From positions 62,001 to 126,000 of the forward strand of contig JALQPE010000519.1 of NCBI GenBank assembly GCA_030407315.1: DNA of 64,000 nt. Direction: 5' to 3'. Source of the DNA: Asparagopsis taxiformis (taxonomy: Eukaryota; Rhodophyta; Florideophyceae; Bonnemaisoniales; Bonnemaisoniaceae). Below, in pieces: positions 28,601 through 38,031 of this stretch. Numbering within the stretch: position 1 is the first letter of the stretch; every line of letters begins with the position of its first letter. A model generated the notes under the pieces. That model was not told the origin of the DNA and searched no databases. It was given only the letters and a program-made list of their open reading frames with translations. A program made the translations under genes and the position numbers.

Positions 28601-28819
28601 AGTACGTCTGTGTTCTCGGAAATGGACGCGGACGTCCACAACCTCTAGTACACCTAGTATTACTAGGCGGACGTCCATGTTCTCCAGTATTTTTGGATGT
28701 CCGCCTAGAACCGGACGTCCATGCGGTCTAGTACGTCTAGTATTACTAGGACGACATTCATTGTTTCTAGTACCACGGATGTCCCCCTTGGGATGGACTT
28801 CCGCCATGTCTATGTCCAC
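25661..28819 (-). CDS. ParB-like / 2OG dioxygenase-like fusion protein P2, C-terminally truncated
   Basis: A 1052-residue frame. The first ~70 residues are encoded by TGGACGTCC repeats and may be leader rather than protein. The ParB/Srx-like domain spans about 113-190 with RLVRPGRVNELASIF and IDGSHRIAAL (G157-R160). The shared helical region follows (HDVASVSIADNVCAVIEF). Residues about 480-800 are Glu/Ala/Arg-rich and probably disordered. The oxygenase part begins MKYYITEED and keeps the HxD pair (H986, D988), but the frame stops at 25661, just before the distal His and the Arg. A TGA replaces what is an Arg codon position in P1, so a single C-to-T change could have caused it. As it stands, the iron site would be incomplete. 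Confidence 0.75.
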   Translation of the reverse strand: MDIDMAEVHPKGDIRGTRNNECRPSNTRRTRPHGRPVLGGHPKILENMDVRLVILGVLEVVDVRVHFREHRRTTAEKSNSPSAEEKSITIAQYSSSKVQVDPRKVKFPTVTSRLVRPGRVNELASIFMDRGFSTTGTMITVCKMEDNEGDEFYCIDGSHRIAALQLCLEKYSGKNRDSLELVWVQQLIAPNGRLIFDALEVLKLSLEANIQTHDVASVSIADNVCAVIEFLRFSNQMDLPVVRLIPILKEVSYILPSDRNRSENSYRQYINIAKGFNRTDSVAFVYWSSIPSVYNALDRNREIEDARTEGRDPDFSRIDSADMYGCVLDLVNNAIFRNGTDGRGTRDKEWFQWFVLEMTASWTRMRRKRGLVRNIGSGSPFTMRTWLLALLAIYDMAEVVRKWLNSATMEEFVRTDLAAENAKEVGDNDHRIGERIVFVLADFHDDVVDRSSLRTKNGMFTNSFYDKLEFATGTKAMQETKAEEERERNRMTPGEIEKALVAGAKAEDEEAPTAAEQGNNSTEKETVETPGPVQAEEGVSAEAQVEQEVSAVVEEEQEITPNVVAEEVIPAVATKAIEEALLRTPKEAEDHPAAAKEGGQERPATRLAAAEKREAERLAVLQKEQERLSASRAERESRARDNSPGRIVREDLPQGRKPSGDTQSLDINLDNSGRMDIDTPGQQAGDAQNRSVILKLRIRTPETNSTSPAEADKENSGRSGSSGGSGDENESRLHKKRRREDTSAKFSEPNTPDDNIEIGPPREKKSRVNARKRTTGEEAPLFTDEQENSLPDRTFAEEIPEKLPLCVPSNSRMKYYITEEDIDTIRTEIMEAAAGYSTLVCPLGSCESQQYFSYQRRMIDELGYVVLQDIFSSTTVGAATHELFTQMASTFQGTTSGSSASEKNPWKPLRPRDSTGVFKTDRKSICDDLEQESARQYRNKLILELGKAICAENLKLGFGREEAVVFPETGLRLILTAEGSQEQLMHTDVPVREGTGTGLLNSPSYFMMAAGADGFIIRIAKFSHVCLSHPAKDKYRVPVTNVRIPPYSLLVC

Positions 28820-28910
28820 CTAGGACGGGCGCCGGTTCAGAAATTCAAAAATTTCGACCCCAGAAATTTCTGCCGCCGTGCTCGACATGGATGTCCGCAT
28901 CCATCACGGC
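28621..28910. repeat. TGGACGTCCA / CTAGTA repeat block at the 5' end of P2
   Basis: Multiple copies of GGACGTCC or GGATGTCC, TGGACGCGGACGTCCA and inverted CCTAGTATTACTAGG. The same vocabulary recurs at 49563-49862, and TGGACGTCC occurs in the 30-41 kb repeat family. Possibly subterminal repeats or protein-binding sites; it overlaps the first codons of the P2 frame. Confidence 0.6.
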
Positions 28911-30218
28911 GACCACTCTATTTTTCCTTGTCGGTCGACTCCAATTTTGTCTTTAATTTTTTCATCCTCTCGCTCACACCCCCTTCCTGTTGGTGCTCAC
29001 CTCCCCCGTACTGTACCTCAAACACCCCCAATACCACTCTAGCACGCATTTTCAGCTACCTATCCCCGCTTCCACGGTGCACACCTCCATTCCATACCTA
29101 CTTTTCTGCTCTACTGTACAGATTTCGTATAACCAGTCCTCATACTACCTCAGAATAGGGAAAAACACCCCCTATCTCCTCGACCATGCTCTCCCCCAAC
29201 ACCTTTGCAACGTATTGTTCTTCAATACCTTCTCTCCTCTACCCTCAACCCCTCTCCTTCGCCCTCTACACAAACTTCCCCTGCAGCTTACTCTCCCAAA
29301 ACCTCTCACTCCCCATCCCGTACCCGACCTGCTCCACCCCTCCCTCCCTCAGCTGCTCCATGCCCCCACGCCATCCGCATCTTCGATACCGTATACACCA
29401 CCACCGGCTCACGCTCCCGCTTCCCGCCGTCTCCCCAGAAACCTCCCCGCTCTGAAGCACATATCAACCCCCCACTTCGCACCCTTCCTCCCACTCCCCT
29501 CCCTCCCCAAATACAATAACCCCCTTCTTCTCCATCACATCCCCACTCACCACAGCCAGAACAGACGCCACCCCCTCCCCCTCTTTCTCCTCACTTTCCT
29601 AAAACCCCCTCCTCTCGGCGACTTCAACCGCACCCTCCTACGGTCCCACCTAAACACCTCCTCCGCCCTCACTACCCCAACACCCCGCAGCGTCTCCCCA
29701 ATCCCCATAATATGCTTGTCGGCACTCCTCTCCGAATCACACTCCATTCTAAACCCGCACTCCGTACATTTCCACCTCCCCCTGTACCATCCCAAGATTG
29801 CATCCCTCCACAGAACACATCCTCATACCACAGAAGAATTTTCTTCCTCTCATACCTCCTCCTTAAAACCTCCATCTGCTCCATGTAAATTTCGATGTAA
29901 ATATTTTCTCCACTATGCAATCTCAAACATGTATGAACGTATGCCTTTCCGCTTTGTCACCCTTGAATATTGGTACTCATGTATTCATAAAATAGGGCCA
30001 CCCACATCCCTATCCCGTTCTGCAAGCTTTACAAACCACTAGACGCATACTCCACAACTATACAACAAACACTACTCGCTATTTCAGACGACGCGGTACA
30101 CAAGTAGCGTAGTCTCAACCTTCCGTGCAGCCTTCCCTGATGCGTACAAGTGCGAAACACGTCTAGACTACTACTACTACTACGATATAGTATATCAGAA
30201 GTGAGTGCGGGAATTTTC
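28911..30218 (+). other. Pyrimidine-rich, G-poor region without a credible gene
   Basis: The plus strand is extremely rich in C and T with hardly any G for about 1 kb (28940-29900). A 350-codon open frame at 28990-30042 is made of Pro/Leu/His/Ser codons produced by this bias and shows no domain, so I do not call it a gene. Confidence 0.55.
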
Positions 30219-30725
30219 GGCACAGGAGATGCTGGGCCACCAAATTGATTTTTCGGAAATTTTAGAATTTCTGGGCTGGCCAGCAGTGCAATCGAGCTGG
30301 ACATCCACCGGACGTCCATTTCAGGTTGGTCGTGAGAGAGTGGGGCGGGACCATGATGAAACAAGGACCAAAACGTGTCCCGGGCGTATTGAGCCTGAAA
30401 TCGACCCTTCGCAAGACGCGATTTCGGCTTACAGATGGTGCTTATAGAAGCCAGTGATAGCCCCGATCGGGGCCGGCGGTCGGTTCCTGGGGCCGTTGTA
30501 GCCAAATTAGACACCCTGATTAGAATTAAAATTTGGGCTATTCTCAAAAACATGCACATGTGAACATGTTTTTGAGATGGGGGTGTGCCGTACGGCACAA
30601 TCGACCGCCCAAATCGATGTTTTTTGCAATATTTTTTTGTGCCCGAAATTGTAGAATTTCTGGGCTGGCCAGCAATGCATCTGAGCTGGACATCCACCGG
30701 ACGTCCATTTCAGGTTGATCGTGTA
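30219..30725 (+). repeat. Repeat family R array, left of P3
   Basis: A partial unit (GAATTTCTGGGCTGGCCAGC, then TGGACATCCACCGGACGTCC and a GGGGCCGTTGTAGCC tail), then a second unit from about 30515. That unit starts CCTGATTAGAATTAAAATTT, contains the hairpin CATGCACATG/TGAACATG and ends at the GGACGTCC block. The same orientation and unit order recur at 35327-36386, the other side of gene P3. Confidence 0.8.
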
Positions 30726-30991
30726 TCGTGCACGTCCACACATTACCGGAAGCAAGTAGGCGATGAAGCACGTACAAACCCAATTGTTCTGCTATTTCTA
30801 CCATAGACCATCGAGTCTAGAGATGTGAGGGAATCGTCCTGGAAATCATGCTCCAACCCACGAGGGAATGGACAATCTAGTTTGAAAGCATGGAACGGAA
30901 GTGCATTATAGTAGGTTCATAGATTGGAAGTGATAAAGGAGATGATTATATTCTCGATAATTGTTTACCAAAGTAGTAGTTGTTAAGCTAT
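30726..30991 (+). other. Intergenic, 3' of P3
   Basis: AT-rich; nothing recognised beyond the likely 3' end of P3. Confidence 0.4.
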
Positions 30992-33900
30992 CTAGCCGTC
31001 GGAAAATTGTTCTTCGTCTTCGTCCTCATCATGTTCAGGATCTCCCGGCAGAATAGGCGTTATCGGCAACTGTGGAGTTGATCTGCTCAAGATGAATTCT
31101 TCACCCGCTGTGAGGGTTCTCTTCTTGGGAGCTTCTGTCGTCTTCATCCGCATGATTCCGAGCTGCCCTGTCTTCGGCCTACGATCTTTCTTGACCGGGA
31201 TGGGAACAACTGTCTTGTGGCGAACATTGACAGGTGCCGCTTGACTTTGCCTGGCAGACCGGCGCGGAGCATTGGCGATTACTTCTTCTTCGAATCCCAA
31301 CCGCCTGATGAAACCAAACGAAACATTGTCGGGAATCGGATACGACGCATTCCTGAAATACGTGTGATACCTCGTTGTCGTGTGTGACACAACTCTGTCG
31401 ACATGCCCTGCCCCGGCATGTTGTACATGGCCGTGACCGATGAAGACTGAACGTGGCGGAACGATTACCTTCTTCAGCTTCATCGTCTTGGCGTACATAT
31501 CTAATTCCAGCGCTTTGGAAAAGACGTACTTGTGGGACCCTGGACACACCCAGATAGGGAATGGGTCATCTCCGTTGGCAATAGCAAAGTAACCCGGAAG
31601 TTGATCTTTGCGGTCGCGAGGAGGAACAGGGAAATCATTGTGTGGGACCTGCCGAGGACACCCCTTTCCCGTTATCAAAAACCGTCCCCCAGATGCCGGC
31701 ATGACAAGTTTTTCTCCCGGTAAACCGCACTCCTCCAGCCCTATCAGCCGGACAAGGATTCCCAACCACACATCCAGCAGGGCTCGCCGCGTCACAAACT
31801 TGAACCGGTCGATATGCGTCTCATCGTTCTCGGCATAGTCAACCAGGCAGTGGCGCGTAGACGTGAAGCGAGCCGTCCCCTCATTCCGGTTCTTCTCATC
31901 TGTTTCATCGTCCCCCGTATTGACAATGGGACTCCACAGCTGCCGGTTCCCAGGGTCCTTGTGCACCTCCTCCCCCTCCCATGTTCCCAAGAAGTACCGA
32001 AACAATTTCTGGTTAGGAATTTCTTCCATGAGACCCAAGTCAAATGGGAACTTGTCCGACGCATCGAGGTAGCTTACATCCGCGAAATTGTGCATCACCG
32101 TATACCCTCGCTCGTTGATTTCCGTTCGGCAATTGTGGAAGTACGCCATACCAGTGCCGGCCTCATACGAATCCTTCCAGCTTGTAGACATTCGCGCAAC
32201 CTGGGCGAAGTCCAGCCTCGAGGGTAGAAACGTCGATGTAGGCTCACACATCGCCTTGGCAGCCATCTTCCACGCTGCGAAAAACATCGGATAGATGGTC
32301 TCGATCTCCAAAACAAGATGACGAGCCCGATGTTGTTCCGGAATATGCAGCCCCTCAAACACAGGGTCCATCGCCACTTGCTTCAAATACCTCACCTCTC
32401 TGCCCTCCTCATCGATTTCCACACTCTCCAATAACAACCTGAGCTCAATCGGGGGCAGACAGCCAACCCTCACCGATGCGATGACGTCCGCGGGACGCTG
32501 CGCCAGATGATGCCCTTCGGCTCGGTCTTTGACTTCGAAATCGTCGGGAAGAGATGGCATACGGTCGTCGAACAGGAGGTCGTGTTCCGAAGGAGAGTCA
32601 CGAACGATGTAACCGTCTTCATCGACTTCGACTCCTTCCGGAACAGTGAGTGTAATTGTCACTTCGCGGACCCCCTTGCTTTTGACATGGCCCTCATCTG
32701 CACTGTTGTTTTCTTCCTCGTCCGAAACGTTATGGACAGATTCTTGGTTGGAGGGAGTCGCACCAGCACGTTGGTTATCTTGGGGGACAATCTCAACGGC
32801 AGAATCGGGGGAACGGGCGGAGTCTTCGTCAACCTCATCACCGGAAGCAGTGGCTTGTTGTTGATCGGTGGGTTTATCAACAACGGCCTGCTCTTCTTCC
32901 CCGGCGGATTGCTGTACCACAACCGGCTCTTCTTCCTCGAGGCGTGTGCTCCCCGTCGAGCGAAGTCGCTGTGAACGGCGGCGGATGCCATGCGAAGCAG
33001 GCTCATGTTCGACATTCCGCTGCTTCTTGTGAGTGAGTCTCACATTGGCAGCAGAAGGGCGGCGTTTGCGTCGAGCCTTAGTCTTCTTCTTCAATGTCGG
33101 ATTGAAAAACTCTTTCAAGTTCGTTTCCAAATCCTGTAAACGCGTGGTTCTCCGTCGCATTCGAACCTCACTGCTCCGGTCGTCCCCTCTATACATTGCA
33201 ATGGCATTGGTGAGATGCCATTGCAACTCCTTCGGCTGCTTAACCGACCCAATTGCCATCTCTGTGCTCAGAAATGACTTGCGCATAATACTCTTTGGGC
33301 GCCCAAACGCAGCGTACAGAGAATTTGCTATTGCAGTCACGCGACGGACGTATGTATAGAAGTCGTTCACGTCAAAGCGTCCATCCGGACGTCCACCATG
33401 AGCAGGGTTCAAGTACTCCGAAAGACCACGCAAGACGAAGACAAAGTTTTCTTCCAGCAACTCGCGCACTATCTTGTGGTCCAGGTGCGTTATCGCAATC
33501 TCGTTGCGGCGCTCGGAATTGTTGAGCTCACGCAACACTTCGTCGAGAACAGGATGCTTCAGCGTTGCTATAGCCAAACGCGTCCACCGCCGGGCCGTGT
33601 TCGTCGAATTCATCATCCCCATGAACTGCGCCTCGAACAATGTTCGGATGACATCAGACTCACGCAAGTCGCCAGCGTTTTCCACGTTATTTGCAACAGC
33701 AATCGTACGGATGAACTGCTGGATGGACGACAAGATTCGAACCAGGGAGCGCTCCGTCAGTTGCGTCCCAGTCGTATGGTTCGACTCTGCACTCTTGTGG
33801 ATGATCTCATGAGGCTGAAGATCACTGTTGTCCTTGCGGCGAAGGTAGTACACATCCAGAGGCTGAGTAACCCAGCGCAAGCGGTTTGCGTCCTGTGGCA

Positions 33901-35134
33901 GCTTGGTTCTGTGCATACGGGTGAGGCGCGTGAAGTCATCGGCAATGCTATGCATAGCATTGAGACGATGCAGTCCGTCGATCACGGTCACGTTCGCATT
34001 GGCATGGAATTTGCCATTCTGGAACAGACGCGTGTCGGCGGGCAGATGCGTGTTCTGCGACCTCAGCACCGTCACAGTGATACGCGAAGAGCTCACATAC
34101 CCCACAGCCAACATATTGTTGCGCAGGTCCTCCACGTGGTCTTCTTTCACATCCCGAAGGGTCACGGCCGGTTCCACTAGCTGCCTCACCAACACAGTCG
34201 CTCCTTCTCCGACGTAATCCGACGTCACAAACTTGGGCACCGTAATTTGCGTCCCCTGCTGCTCACGAATGCTCTCCGCCACCTCCGGTTCGTCGTCCAC
34301 CTCGGTTACGTCCTGCGTAGTAGCTTCGGTGACGTTGGAGCGAGCAGGGTGCTTCGTGCCTCCACTGGAGGCTCTGGCAGAGCGAGCAGGGTGCTTCGTG
34401 CCTCCACTGGAGGGTCTTGCAGAGCGAGCAGGGCGCTTCGTGCCTCCCGAAACCGGAATGGAGCGTGCTGGATGCTTCGTACCCTCCGAACCAGTGATTT
34501 CGCCTGCCGGACCGGTACTGGGCATCCGTCCCGAGCTGGCCTGGTTCGTCGCTGCGTTGAAGTTTGACGCTGCAGCAGGGGTACGAATGTCGCTAGGGCC
34601 ATCCTCCGCAGCGGGGCGCATCATCCGAGTATCCCAAGGGTAAAACGCCGCGGCGTATGCTCCACCCATCGTCTCCGGCGGTCCCTCGGCGCCATCAAAC
34701 ATGTACGGGAACGGGAGGTCCTTGAACTTGTCCTTAGTCGCAATGTTGCGCACGACGATATAGTCCGCCTCGTCGGTTTCCGGCAGCTTGTGGTTGTGCA
34801 GCGTGCGCGGAAGGCCAACATCGCCACCAGCAGTGCTCACCGAAGCCGTCCCAATATGCACAGCCGCACCGTTCACGTCCGCAAACAAGTCAACATCGAC
34901 GCCGCGCTTGAGACCGCGCGACTCCGCTGACGCGCTCACTTGATCGCCGCAAACCGTTGAAAACAAACTGCTGAAATGCGTATCCGCGATGGTTGTTGAG
35001 TTGGAAAGGAAAAGAGATGGTTGACGTTGACGTATTCGAGTGATGTGGATGGTATTTTTCACGTTGAAGAATGGTCGTGAACGCCAATCGCTGGAAATAA
35101 TAACACAATACAACCGAAATTTTGTTAGGTACAC
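30992..35134 (-). CDS. ParB-like / 2OG-Fe(II) dioxygenase fusion protein P3 (most complete copy)
   Basis: 1380 residues in one frame. The first ~50 residues look unlike the rest and the true start may be further in, or follow an intron. Residues about 215-267 hold four repeats of GGTKHPARS. The ParB/Srx-like domain lies at about 310-420, with VIDGLHRLNAM (G387-A393). The family helical region follows (IAVANNVENAGDL), then a basic, acidic and Gln-rich linker (about 690-850). The C-terminal oxygenase has H1165-x-D1167 (QVPHNDF), the distal H1239 (HVQHAGAGH) and a following Arg (TTRYHTYF): a full H-x-D...H...R site. It should bind iron and 2-oxoglutarate and oxidise a substrate. Fusion to a ParB-like domain points to nucleic acid, but the substrate is not shown. 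Confidence 0.8.
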   Translation of the reverse strand: MYLTKFRLYCVIISSDWRSRPFFNVKNTIHITRIRQRQPSLFLSNSTTIADTHFSSLFSTVCGDQVSASAESRGLKRGVDVDLFADVNGAAVHIGTASVSTAGGDVGLPRTLHNHKLPETDEADYIVVRNIATKDKFKDLPFPYMFDGAEGPPETMGGAYAAAFYPWDTRMMRPAAEDGPSDIRTPAAASNFNAATNQASSGRMPSTGPAGEITGSEGTKHPARSIPVSGGTKRPARSARPSSGGTKHPARSARASSGGTKHPARSNVTEATTQDVTEVDDEPEVAESIREQQGTQITVPKFVTSDYVGEGATVLVRQLVEPAVTLRDVKEDHVEDLRNNMLAVGYVSSSRITVTVLRSQNTHLPADTRLFQNGKFHANANVTVIDGLHRLNAMHSIADDFTRLTRMHRTKLPQDANRLRWVTQPLDVYYLRRKDNSDLQPHEIIHKSAESNHTTGTQLTERSLVRILSSIQQFIRTIAVANNVENAGDLRESDVIRTLFEAQFMGMMNSTNTARRWTRLAIATLKHPVLDEVLRELNNSERRNEIAITHLDHKIVRELLEENFVFVLRGLSEYLNPAHGGRPDGRFDVNDFYTYVRRVTAIANSLYAAFGRPKSIMRKSFLSTEMAIGSVKQPKELQWHLTNAIAMYRGDDRSSEVRMRRRTTRLQDLETNLKEFFNPTLKKKTKARRKRRPSAANVRLTHKKQRNVEHEPASHGIRRRSQRLRSTGSTRLEEEEPVVVQQSAGEEEQAVVDKPTDQQQATASGDEVDEDSARSPDSAVEIVPQDNQRAGATPSNQESVHNVSDEEENNSADEGHVKSKGVREVTITLTVPEGVEVDEDGYIVRDSPSEHDLLFDDRMPSLPDDFEVKDRAEGHHLAQRPADVIASVRVGCLPPIELRLLLESVEIDEEGREVRYLKQVAMDPVFEGLHIPEQHRARHLVLEIETIYPMFFAAWKMAAKAMCEPTSTFLPSRLDFAQVARMSTSWKDSYEAGTGMAYFHNCRTEINERGYTVMHNFADVSYLDASDKFPFDLGLMEEIPNQKLFRYFLGTWEGEEVHKDPGNRQLWSPIVNTGDDETDEKNRNEGTARFTSTRHCLVDYAENDETHIDRFKFVTRRALLDVWLGILVRLIGLEECGLPGEKLVMPASGGRFLITGKGCPRQVPHNDFPVPPRDRKDQLPGYFAIANGDDPFPIWVCPGSHKYVFSKALELDMYAKTMKLKKVIVPPRSVFIGHGHVQHAGAGHVDRVVSHTTTRYHTYFRNASYPIPDNVSFGFIRRLGFEEEVIANAPRRSARQSQAAPVNVRHKTVVPIPVKKDRRPKTGQLGIMRMKTTEAPKKRTLTAGEEFILSRSTPQLPITPILPGDPEHDEDEDEEQFSDG

Positions 35135-35326
35135 ACTTATCGTGACCGCTGGAATGCAAGACAGGCAATCGAGATGTGAGTGTCCGTTCGGAACGGGCCC
35201 GAGTCGGGCTCTCGAAACCTGACGAGGTGGCGTGAAGCAGGCAGTGTCCTTGATGTGTAATGTGTTAAAATTAAAGCTGTCAAGCTAGGCGGCTTTTGGG
35301 GCGGCTGCGAGCACCCCTTTATCCGG
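35135..35326 (-). other. Upstream region of P3
   Basis: Short gap that should hold the P3 promoter; no motif is clear enough to call. Confidence 0.35.
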
Positions 35327-36386
35327 GGAACACCCTGATTTGAGCTAAAATTTGGGCTATTCTCAAAAACATGCACATATGAACATGTTTTTGAGATGGG
35401 GGTGTGCCGTACGGCACAATCGACCGGCCCAAATCGTTGATTTTTGCAATATTTTTTGTGCCCGAAATTTTAGAATTTCTGGGCTGGCCAGCAGTGCATC
35501 TGAGCTGGACATCCACCGGACGTCCATTTCAGGTTGGTCGTGTGCTGCCTACATCCACGCATTGCAGCAACTAAGCAGGCGGGTTCACTACTAATATAAA
35601 GTGCACGGAATATGAGTAACGTGATGGGTGAGTAGTGTTTGTCGTGAAGGAGTAAGGCGGGACCATGATGAAACAGGAAAAAGATGTCACCCTAGCATAA
35701 CTTAGGCTTAAAGCCTGGAATCGACCCTCGTAAGACGCGATTTAGGCTTACAGTTGGTGCTTACAGAAGCCAGTGATGGCCCCACTCGGGGCGGCGGCCG
35801 GTGCCTGGGGCCGTTGTGGCCAAATTAGAAACCTTGATTTGAATTAAAATTTGGGCTATTCTCAAAAACATGCACATGTGAACATGTTTTTGAGATGGGG
35901 GTGTGCCGTACGGCACAATCGACCGCCCAAATCGATGTTTTTTGCAATATTTTTGTGCCCGAAATTTTAGAATTTCTGGGCTGGCCAGCAGTGCAATCGA
36001 GCTGGACATCCACCGGACGTCCATTTCAGGTTGGTCGTGAGAGAGTGGGGTGGGACCATGATGGAACAAGGACCAAGACCTGTCCCTGGCGTATTAAGCC
36101 TGAAATCGACCCTTTGTGAGACGCCATTTAGCCTTACAGTTGGTGCTTACAGAAGCCAGTGACAACCCCACTCGGGGCGGCGGCCGGTGCCTGGGGCCGT
36201 TGTGGCCAAATTACACACCATGATTAGAATTAAAATTTGGGCTATTCTCAAAAACATGCACATGTGAACATGTTTTTGAGATGGGGGTGTGCCGTACGGC
36301 ACAATCGACCCGCCGAAATCGTTGATTTTTTACAATTTTTTTGCTGCCCGAAATTCTACAATTTCTGGGCTGGCCAGTAATGCAAT
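35327..36386 (+). repeat. Repeat family R tandem array, right of P3
   Basis: Three starts of the family unit at about 35332, 35835 and 36220 (each CTGATT-AATTAAAATTTGGGC-like, hairpin, GTGCCGTACGGCAC, GCTGGCCAG), with the unit tail TGGGACCATGATG...GGCCGTTGTGGCCAAATTA between them. The full unit is about 390 bp. Together with 30219-30725 these are direct repeats on both sides of P3. Confidence 0.8.
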
Positions 36387-37518
36387 AGCTATCTGCTCTA
36401 AACCGATTCTAACAAGCAGAAAGAATCCTCTCCATGACGATGCTCTCGAATTGAGTGCAATGCAACGGACTCCCTCCAAGAGAACGTTAAAGCATCGTCT
36501 TTTCCAAGGCATTTCCGTACGAAAAATAATCGAAAAACATATTTGACTTTAACCTAACAGCTATCGCGAGCACCGTACTCAGCTATATTTCCTCTGTAAT
36601 TTCCTTCCTCCAACCAATCAATAGCCGCTTGGTCACAGGCTTAAAAGCCTTCCACTATCTGTCCTATCCATCGAAGACCCTCGGAAGACCCTCGGAGGGT
36701 TCGATCCAGGCCTTGATCACCCATGATGGGTGTGCAACCCGAGAAAATGAAAATGGAACATATTGCGACAGGGACGAGATATCATTCAATGAAAGAGAAG
36801 TTCTCTTTCGTTTACTTTTTTCTAACAAGATTCTAAACGTCTACAAACCCTATGTCGTCCGTCCGTTTTCATCCCGGAGAGATGTGGATGTGAGGTAAGA
36901 CGCAGTGGTGATGTTGTGTTGATTCCCACAGACGGAGGTGGAGGAGGTGGCTACGGAGGAAGCCTGGAGAACTTCTCCGGTACTGACATCTCACATGTTG
37001 AGAACATGTGAGATGTCAGTACCCATGGATGAGAAGAAACACATGTTCAGGTCCGGTTCGGATATTCTTTCCATTAACGGAGGTGGAGGAGGCTATGGTG
37101 GAAGCCTGGAGAACATGTGAGATGTCAGTACCCATGGATCACAAGAAAACATGTTGAGGTGCGGTTCGGATATTCTTTCCATTAACGGAGGTGGAGGAGG
37201 CTATGGTGGAAGCCTGGAGAAGAATAGAGTAGTCCTATACCCATGGATCACAAGAAGACGTTGTTGGGCTCCTTTTCGAAGCCCATTCGTCTCTTGAATA
37301 AATTTAGCACCCAAATCATATACGATTGCCGAGTTGACACCCCGTATGTCTCGTTGGTAGAAATAGCAGGGGTTCCACCACTCAGCTGGCGGGAAGTAGT
37401 TACTGATTATATGAGATATGGCTTAGCTCCCGCCAAAACCGATAGCTCTGGGCTCAGGTTCTCCAAATGTGGTTATACGAATGTGTTCTGACAATGCTAG
37501 AAGACGAATATCTGCATC
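36387..37518 (+). other. Intergenic with Gly-rich minisatellite and a 21-bp inverted repeat
   Basis: Three copies of a segment beginning ACGGAGGTGGAGGAGG (about 36931, 37077 and 37185) followed by GGAAGCCTGGAGAA. It would encode GGGGYGGSLEN in one frame, but no long gene contains it. A perfect inverted repeat lies at 36979-36999 and 37003-37023 (21-base arms, 3-base loop). A GGTTCGATCC near 36698 looks like a tRNA B box but has no tRNA around it. Confidence 0.5.
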
Positions 37519-37700
37519 CTGATTTGAATTAAAATTTGGGCTATTCTCAAAAACATGCACATGTGAACATGTTTTTGAGATGGGGATGTGCCGTACGGCA
37601 CAATCGACCGCCGAAATCGATGTTTTTTGCAATATTTTTTCTGCCCGAAATTGTAGAATTTCTGGTCTGGCCAGCAATGCATCTGAGCTGGACATCCCCA
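37519..37700 (+). repeat. Left inverted repeat (family R) of the methyltransferase-SET element
   Basis: Family R unit in plus orientation, starting CCTGATTTG after TGCAT. It contains the CATGCACATGTGAACATG hairpin and ends near GAGCTGGACATCC. Confidence 0.75.
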
Positions 37701-38031
37701 TGTCCAGTGGCCGTCCGGATGTCGCTCACCTGGTAAGCGTGATGCACCTGTGACAACCTATGTGACTGGTCGGCCGTGCAGTACAACACTCAAAGACAGG
37801 GAATCACAATCTTTTTAAAATTTTTCTCTACCACGTATCCGTCACAACTTATTACCTACACCGGTTACGGGTTTCAAGACCTTTCCAGTGCTGTGTACCC
37901 GTATACTCTGTTCCGTTCGATATCAACCAGTGTTCCTCACGAAAGAGTGCAAACGTCACGAGATACGTCGTCAAATTTGACTGTCTCGCCGAGCGGTCGC
38001 CATCCTGTACCGAATTTCCACTCATTCCATT

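Noticed and set aside
28990..30042. 350-codon open frame on the plus strand
   Set aside because: Produced by extreme C/T bias; Pro/Leu/His/Ser-only composition and no domain.
34247..34567. Plus-strand frame with ASRVLRASTGGS-like repeats
   Set aside because: Shadow of the GGTKHPARS repeats of P3 on the minus strand.
36690..36710. GGTTCGATCC resembling a tRNA B box
   Set aside because: No A box at the right distance and no pairing T-stem or acceptor stem around it.
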